Assembly: GCA_023426425.1 (NCBI GenBank)
Contig: JAFAAT010000117.1
Location: forward strand, 1-9,128
Reading direction: 5' to 3'
Length of the DNA: 9,128 nt
DNA from: Bacteroidota bacterium
Lineage (GTDB): Bacteria; Bacteroidota; Bacteroidia; Chitinophagales; Chitinophagaceae
The notes under the pieces were generated by a model, which saw nothing but the letters and a program-made list of their open reading frames with translations, was not told the DNA's origin and did no database searches. A program made the position numbers and the translations under genes. Positions 6,189-9,128 of this stretch are shown here, in pieces (positions within the stretch are counted from its first letter, which is position 1; every line of letters begins with the position of its first letter).

Positions 6189-8636
6189 CTACCGGAGTAG
6201 TGTCAGGTTGCCCTGGTACTGTTCCTTGACGCCGTTTTTGAAGGTGGCTTCGATCATGTAGACATAGACACCGGTTGGTTGGTCGCTGCCATTGAACTTG
6301 CCATCCCAGCCGCGGCCGTCGATATTGTTTGTTTCGAAAATGATCTGACCCCAGCGGTTGTATATGATCATTTTGAACATGGTGACGCCTCTTGAAACCA
6401 GCTGCCTTGGCAGGAAGTAGTCGTTGGTGCCGTCGTTATTAGGTGTAAATGAGTTGGGAATATCGAGGTAGCAATCCTTGAAGATTTCTACGCTGTCGTC
6501 TGTACCGCAACCATTTGCTTCTACTCTGGCTGTGTAGATGCCTGGATGGCGCACTGCGATGAATGCAGTAGTATCGCCGGTGTTCCAGGTCCAGGAAGCA
6601 GAGGAGAACTGGTTTTCGTAGTCACCGATGAGGATAGCCTCGCCATTGGGGCAGAGAGTGGTATCCTGACCGAGGTTGAGGGTTGGGAAGGGAGTGATCT
6701 GGATATTCTTTGAGACAGTTTCGTCGGGGCAGTTCTTGTAGTGGGCTACAAGGGTTACGGTGAAGGCACCAGCTGAATCGTAAACATGGGACACGATATC
6801 CATGTCCTCTTCCGTGTAGCCATCGCCGAAGTCCCAGTCGATACCGATGTTGGCATCACGGAGGTAATCAGCTTCGTATGTGATCTTTTGACCCTCACAA
6901 AGAGCACTGTCTGATGTGATAAAAGTTGCGTAAGGAATGCTGTCAACTTTTATTGTAACAAAGGCTGTATCAGAACATGGAATAGTATCTGTGACAACCA
7001 TCATGACCCTGTAGACACCGGGGTTGGTGAAAGTATGGGTTGGATTGGTGTCTGTGGAAGTGGTGCTATCGCCGAAGTCCCAGAAGTAGACCGGATTGAT
7101 CCCGGCAGAAACATTGGTAAAGGTGAGCATCTGGCCTGCACAGGCGCTGTCGTCGTCTACAGTAAAGTCGGCGGTGAGAGGGTGTAGCGTGTTGACCTGA
7201 ATCGTTAAGGAGTCGTCACAGAAACCATTTGTTACCTTAAGCTTTACGTCATAGATACCTTGAATTGGATAGATATGCATAGGATTTGCGGTGGTGTCGA
7301 TGGTACCATCGCCAAACTCCCAGAGGTTGTAGGTGTTTTGAATAGAGTTGTTCGTAAGGATTATAGTGTCCTCAGTGCAGCCCAGCCTGGTTTCTATACT
7401 AAAGTCTGCAACAACCGGAGGATCTATTAGTGTGATAGGACCTACTATAGCCGAGAAACATTGATTGGCTTCGAGTACGTAGATGCTATCGTAGGTTCCG
7501 GCGGTAAGTCCTCCTATGGTGTATGAACCACCGGCGCCTGACATGATAGTAGCGCCTGGTAGCATAACCCCGTCTTTGCGATATTTGAGGGTGTAGACTG
7601 CACTGGTGTCCAGACCATAAATAGTGATGAATCCGTCATTTCCACCGCAGGTAGTCGGGTTGCCAAAAGGTAATCCGATAGATGTATCGTTAGGATTGGG
7701 AGAGTTGTTTGTGATGATCGGACCACCGCCCATAGTTACATGAACAGTGTCCCTGAGGGTGTCGGCGCATCTGATTGCCTCAGCCACGTAGAACGTAGTT
7801 CCTGTTGGCGTAACGGTAATAGATGGGCCTGAACCTATTGGTGTCACACCATTTGCAAACCAGGAGACCGTAGTTGCTGCACCGGGGACTGGAGCGTATG
7901 GAATTGCAGCTACTGTGTAGGTATTGGGGGCAGTGGGTGTGAACCTGTGTGAGCTTTGAGTTGCTGACCATTGAGTCGGGTAGTTACGGCCAGGAACTGT
8001 GTAAGCAATGGTACCTGTTGCGTTCTGGATACCTTCGATAGCTGCACCACCATTCCAGGCGGGACAGTTAGGAGCATTTGCGATGTGAACCTCAATCTCG
8101 TTGGTAGTCTCGTACAAAATGATCTGGAACGAAGCCTTAAGCGCTGTGCAGGAGAACATCGGACAGTCGCAGAAGGACACTACAAATTTCCGGTTTGGTG
8201 CGGTACCGATTGTTTGGTAATCGATAGTGCCGGGTGCTGTAGGCCAAAGAGGGTAGATGTCGGAGTAGAAGCCCATAATGGAGTTAAGGACATTATTGTT
8301 GCCAGGAATTGCCTGATTGATTGCCCAGGGCGAGTAGCCACCTGCTGGTCCGAGATCGAACTTGATATAGCCATTCAGGGATATAAGGCACTGACTATAA
8401 TTGTTTCCAAAGAAGTTGAAGGTGAAACCAATTGGGACAACAGGCGAATAGGCGTCATCCGAAGACGAATAGACGGGATTTGCTGGTGTGGTACCAATTG
8501 TCGCCGTATTGAAAGTAATAGCCGTGTTTGGACAGATTATCGTGTCCTGAGGTGAGATTTGTAACTGAGCGGTAACATTTGCGGCAAAGAGGAAGCCGAG
8601 AATGAACAGTATATGAAAACGTAAACTACTTCTCAT
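6189..8636 (-). CDS. Secreted PKD-repeat protein with T9SS type B sorting domain
   Basis: An 815-residue surface or secreted protein of the gliding-motility/adhesin-like class. A signal peptide spans about residues 1-23 (cleavage near VTA|Q). An Ig-like start (ISPQDTIICPNTAITF) leads into a nidogen-like segment (about 55-235; IGFTFNFFGNNY, LISLNGYIKFD). An Ig-like segment follows (about 240-303), then a SprB-repeat-like module (about 318-405). Three PKD domains have the signatures WEFGDG (439-444), WDFGDS (519-524, with S for the final G) and WDFGDG (601-606). One Ig-like module lies at about 650-718 (WTWNTGDTT). The C-terminus from about 726 (NSFTPNNDGTND, IIYNRWGQIIFE, GWDGK, PTGVYVYMIEA) is a T9SS type B sorting domain, which directs export through the outer membrane. 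Paired cysteines in successive modules fit disulfides outside the cytoplasm. It has its own terminator and is probably monocistronic. The ligand is unknown; no enzyme domain is visible. Confidence 0.93.
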   Translation of the reverse strand: MRSSLRFHILFILGFLFAANVTAQLQISPQDTIICPNTAITFNTATIGTTPANPVYSSSDDAYSPVVPIGFTFNFFGNNYSQCLISLNGYIKFDLGPAGGYSPWAINQAIPGNNNVLNSIMGFYSDIYPLWPTAPGTIDYQTIGTAPNRKFVVSFCDCPMFSCTALKASFQIILYETTNEIEVHIANAPNCPAWNGGAAIEGIQNATGTIAYTVPGRNYPTQWSATQSSHRFTPTAPNTYTVAAIPYAPVPGAATTVSWFANGVTPIGSGPSITVTPTGTTFYVAEAIRCADTLRDTVHVTMGGGPIITNNSPNPNDTSIGLPFGNPTTCGGNDGFITIYGLDTSAVYTLKYRKDGVMLPGATIMSGAGGSYTIGGLTAGTYDSIYVLEANQCFSAIVGPITLIDPPVVADFSIETRLGCTEDTIILTNNSIQNTYNLWEFGDGTIDTTANPMHIYPIQGIYDVKLKVTNGFCDDSLTIQVNTLHPLTADFTVDDDSACAGQMLTFTNVSAGINPVYFWDFGDSTTSTDTNPTHTFTNPGVYRVMMVVTDTIPCSDTAFVTIKVDSIPYATFITSDSALCEGQKITYEADYLRDANIGIDWDFGDGYTEEDMDIVSHVYDSAGAFTVTLVAHYKNCPDETVSKNIQITPFPTLNLGQDTTLCPNGEAILIGDYENQFSSASWTWNTGDTTAFIAVRHPGIYTARVEANGCGTDDSVEIFKDCYLDIPNSFTPNNDGTNDYFLPRQLVSRGVTMFKMIIYNRWGQIIFETNNIDGRGWDGKFNGSDQPTGVYVYMIEATFKNGVKEQYQGNLTLLR

Positions 8637-8650
8637 GGGTAAAACAATAA

Positions 8651-8720
8651 TTTATATTGATATTAGACAGCCATTAAATAAATAAAGACAGGTAGGGCCG
8701 AAATTAAATATTTATATTGA
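8651..8720. repeat. AT-rich gap with 10-bp direct repeat TTTATATTGA
   Basis: TTTATATTGA occurs at 8651-8660 and again at 8711-8720, exactly 60 bases apart, within the AT-rich gap between uvrB and the PKD-protein gene. This gap should hold the promoter of the latter, but no exact TAnnTTTG box is visible, nor is a GC-rich terminator hairpin for uvrB. In such AT-rich sequence the repeat may be chance. Confidence 0.3.
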
Positions 8721-8725
8721 AAAAT

Positions 8726-9128
8726 CTACTTTATAGTTTCTTTTTCCTTCTGAAGCTGAAAGAGCTTGTCCCTGAGTCTTGCTGCTTCCATGAAATCCAG
8801 GTCTTTAGCTGCTTTTTCCATGGCCTTGCGGGTCTGGGTTATGAGCTTGTCGAGCTGGGCGGCTGATTTGTATGCTACTTCGTCTTCGGCAGCCAGTGCG
8901 GAGAGCTCGTCGTGAGTGGCATATTTGTTCTTTTGGTCGTAGCCTTTGATGTCCAATACGGAGGTTTGCTTCATGATCTGCTCCCTTGACTTGTAGATGG
9001 TCTGAGGGGTGATACCATGTTCCTCGTTGTATTTCAATTGCTTATCACGGCGCCTGCTGGTTTCGTCAATGGTGCGCTGCATGCTTTCTGTGACGGTGTC
9101 GGCATAGAATATGACCAGACCTTCGACG
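8726..9128 (-). CDS. uvrB: UvrABC system protein B (excinuclease subunit), C-terminal part
   Basis: UvrB is the damage-verifying helicase-like subunit of nucleotide excision repair: it is loaded by UvrA and recruits UvrC for incision. Only the last 133 complete codons are present, and the frame continues past the right edge. The visible part begins with VEGLVIFYADTVTESMQRTI and continues DETSRRRDKQ, the conserved end of the second helicase domain, including the arginine-rich motif VI region. The segment YNEEHGITPQTI, characteristic of UvrB, follows. The last 35 or so residues (LITQTRKAMEKAAKDLDFMEAARLRDKLFQLQ) form the UVR coiled-coil domain that contacts UvrC. The ATG at 9082 is internal, not the start. 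The stop is TAG at 8726-8728, 89 bases before the PKD-protein ATG. The visible portion is intact. Confidence 0.96.
   Translation of the reverse strand, partial: VEGLVIFYADTVTESMQRTIDETSRRRDKQLKYNEEHGITPQTIYKSREQIMKQTSVLDIKGYDQKNKYATHDELSALAAEDEVAYKSAAQLDKLITQTRKAMEKAAKDLDFMEAARLRDKLFQLQKEKETIK

Noticed and set aside
7971..8555. 194-codon open frame on the plus strand
   Set aside because: Antisense to the N-terminal half of the T9SS/PKD protein. No domain, promoter or ribosome binding site supports it.
879..9128. rnhB, ligA and uvrB as one dedicated repair or defence island
   Set aside because: Each is a core housekeeping gene, with rnhB and ligA showing their own promoter boxes and with unrelated genes and terminators between them. 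No defence-type gene is present.

Overview
The window looks like a chromosomal segment from a Bacteroidota bacterium, most likely near Chitinophagaceae. Three things point there: a secreted PKD-repeat protein ending in a type IX secretion (T9SS) type B sorting domain; Bacteroidetes-type -7 promoter boxes (TAnnTTTG) upstream of rnhB and ligA; and a three-gene locus of ECF sigma factor, single-pass inner-membrane protein and outer-membrane barrel. The family placement is inference; no rRNA or other phylogenetic marker lies in the window.

Layout from left to right. A plus-strand gene of unknown function enters from the left edge (1-803, probably lacking its 5' end). It converges on rnhB (RNase HII, 879-1487, minus). 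All remaining genes are on the minus strand. A 250-base gap (1488-1737) holds the rnhB promoter and two tandem terminator-like hairpins, with a GC-rich unexplained stretch between them. Next, read in transcription order, is a likely operon: ECF sigma factor (3856-3374), cysteine-free single-pass anti-sigma-like protein (3361-2576) and outer-membrane beta-barrel protein (2565-1738). Gaps are 12 and 10 bases, and the operon closes with a strong intrinsic terminator. A GTAAC-N16-CGATA element sits just ahead of the sigma gene and could be an autoregulated ECF promoter. Upstream lies ligA (NAD-dependent DNA ligase), preceded by five 11-bp tandem repeats next to its -7 box. Beyond a second clear terminator is an 815-residue PKD/T9SS surface protein (6189-8636). 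The right edge holds the last 133 codons of uvrB.

The three DNA-metabolism genes (rnhB, ligA, uvrB) are housekeeping and are not obviously one functional unit. The sigma/anti-sigma/barrel locus is the most system-like part: the first gene would direct transcription, the second would restrain it from the inner membrane, and the third would act at the outer membrane. What it senses cannot be told from sequence. No tRNA, rRNA, CRISPR array, insertion sequence or phage gene was recognised.
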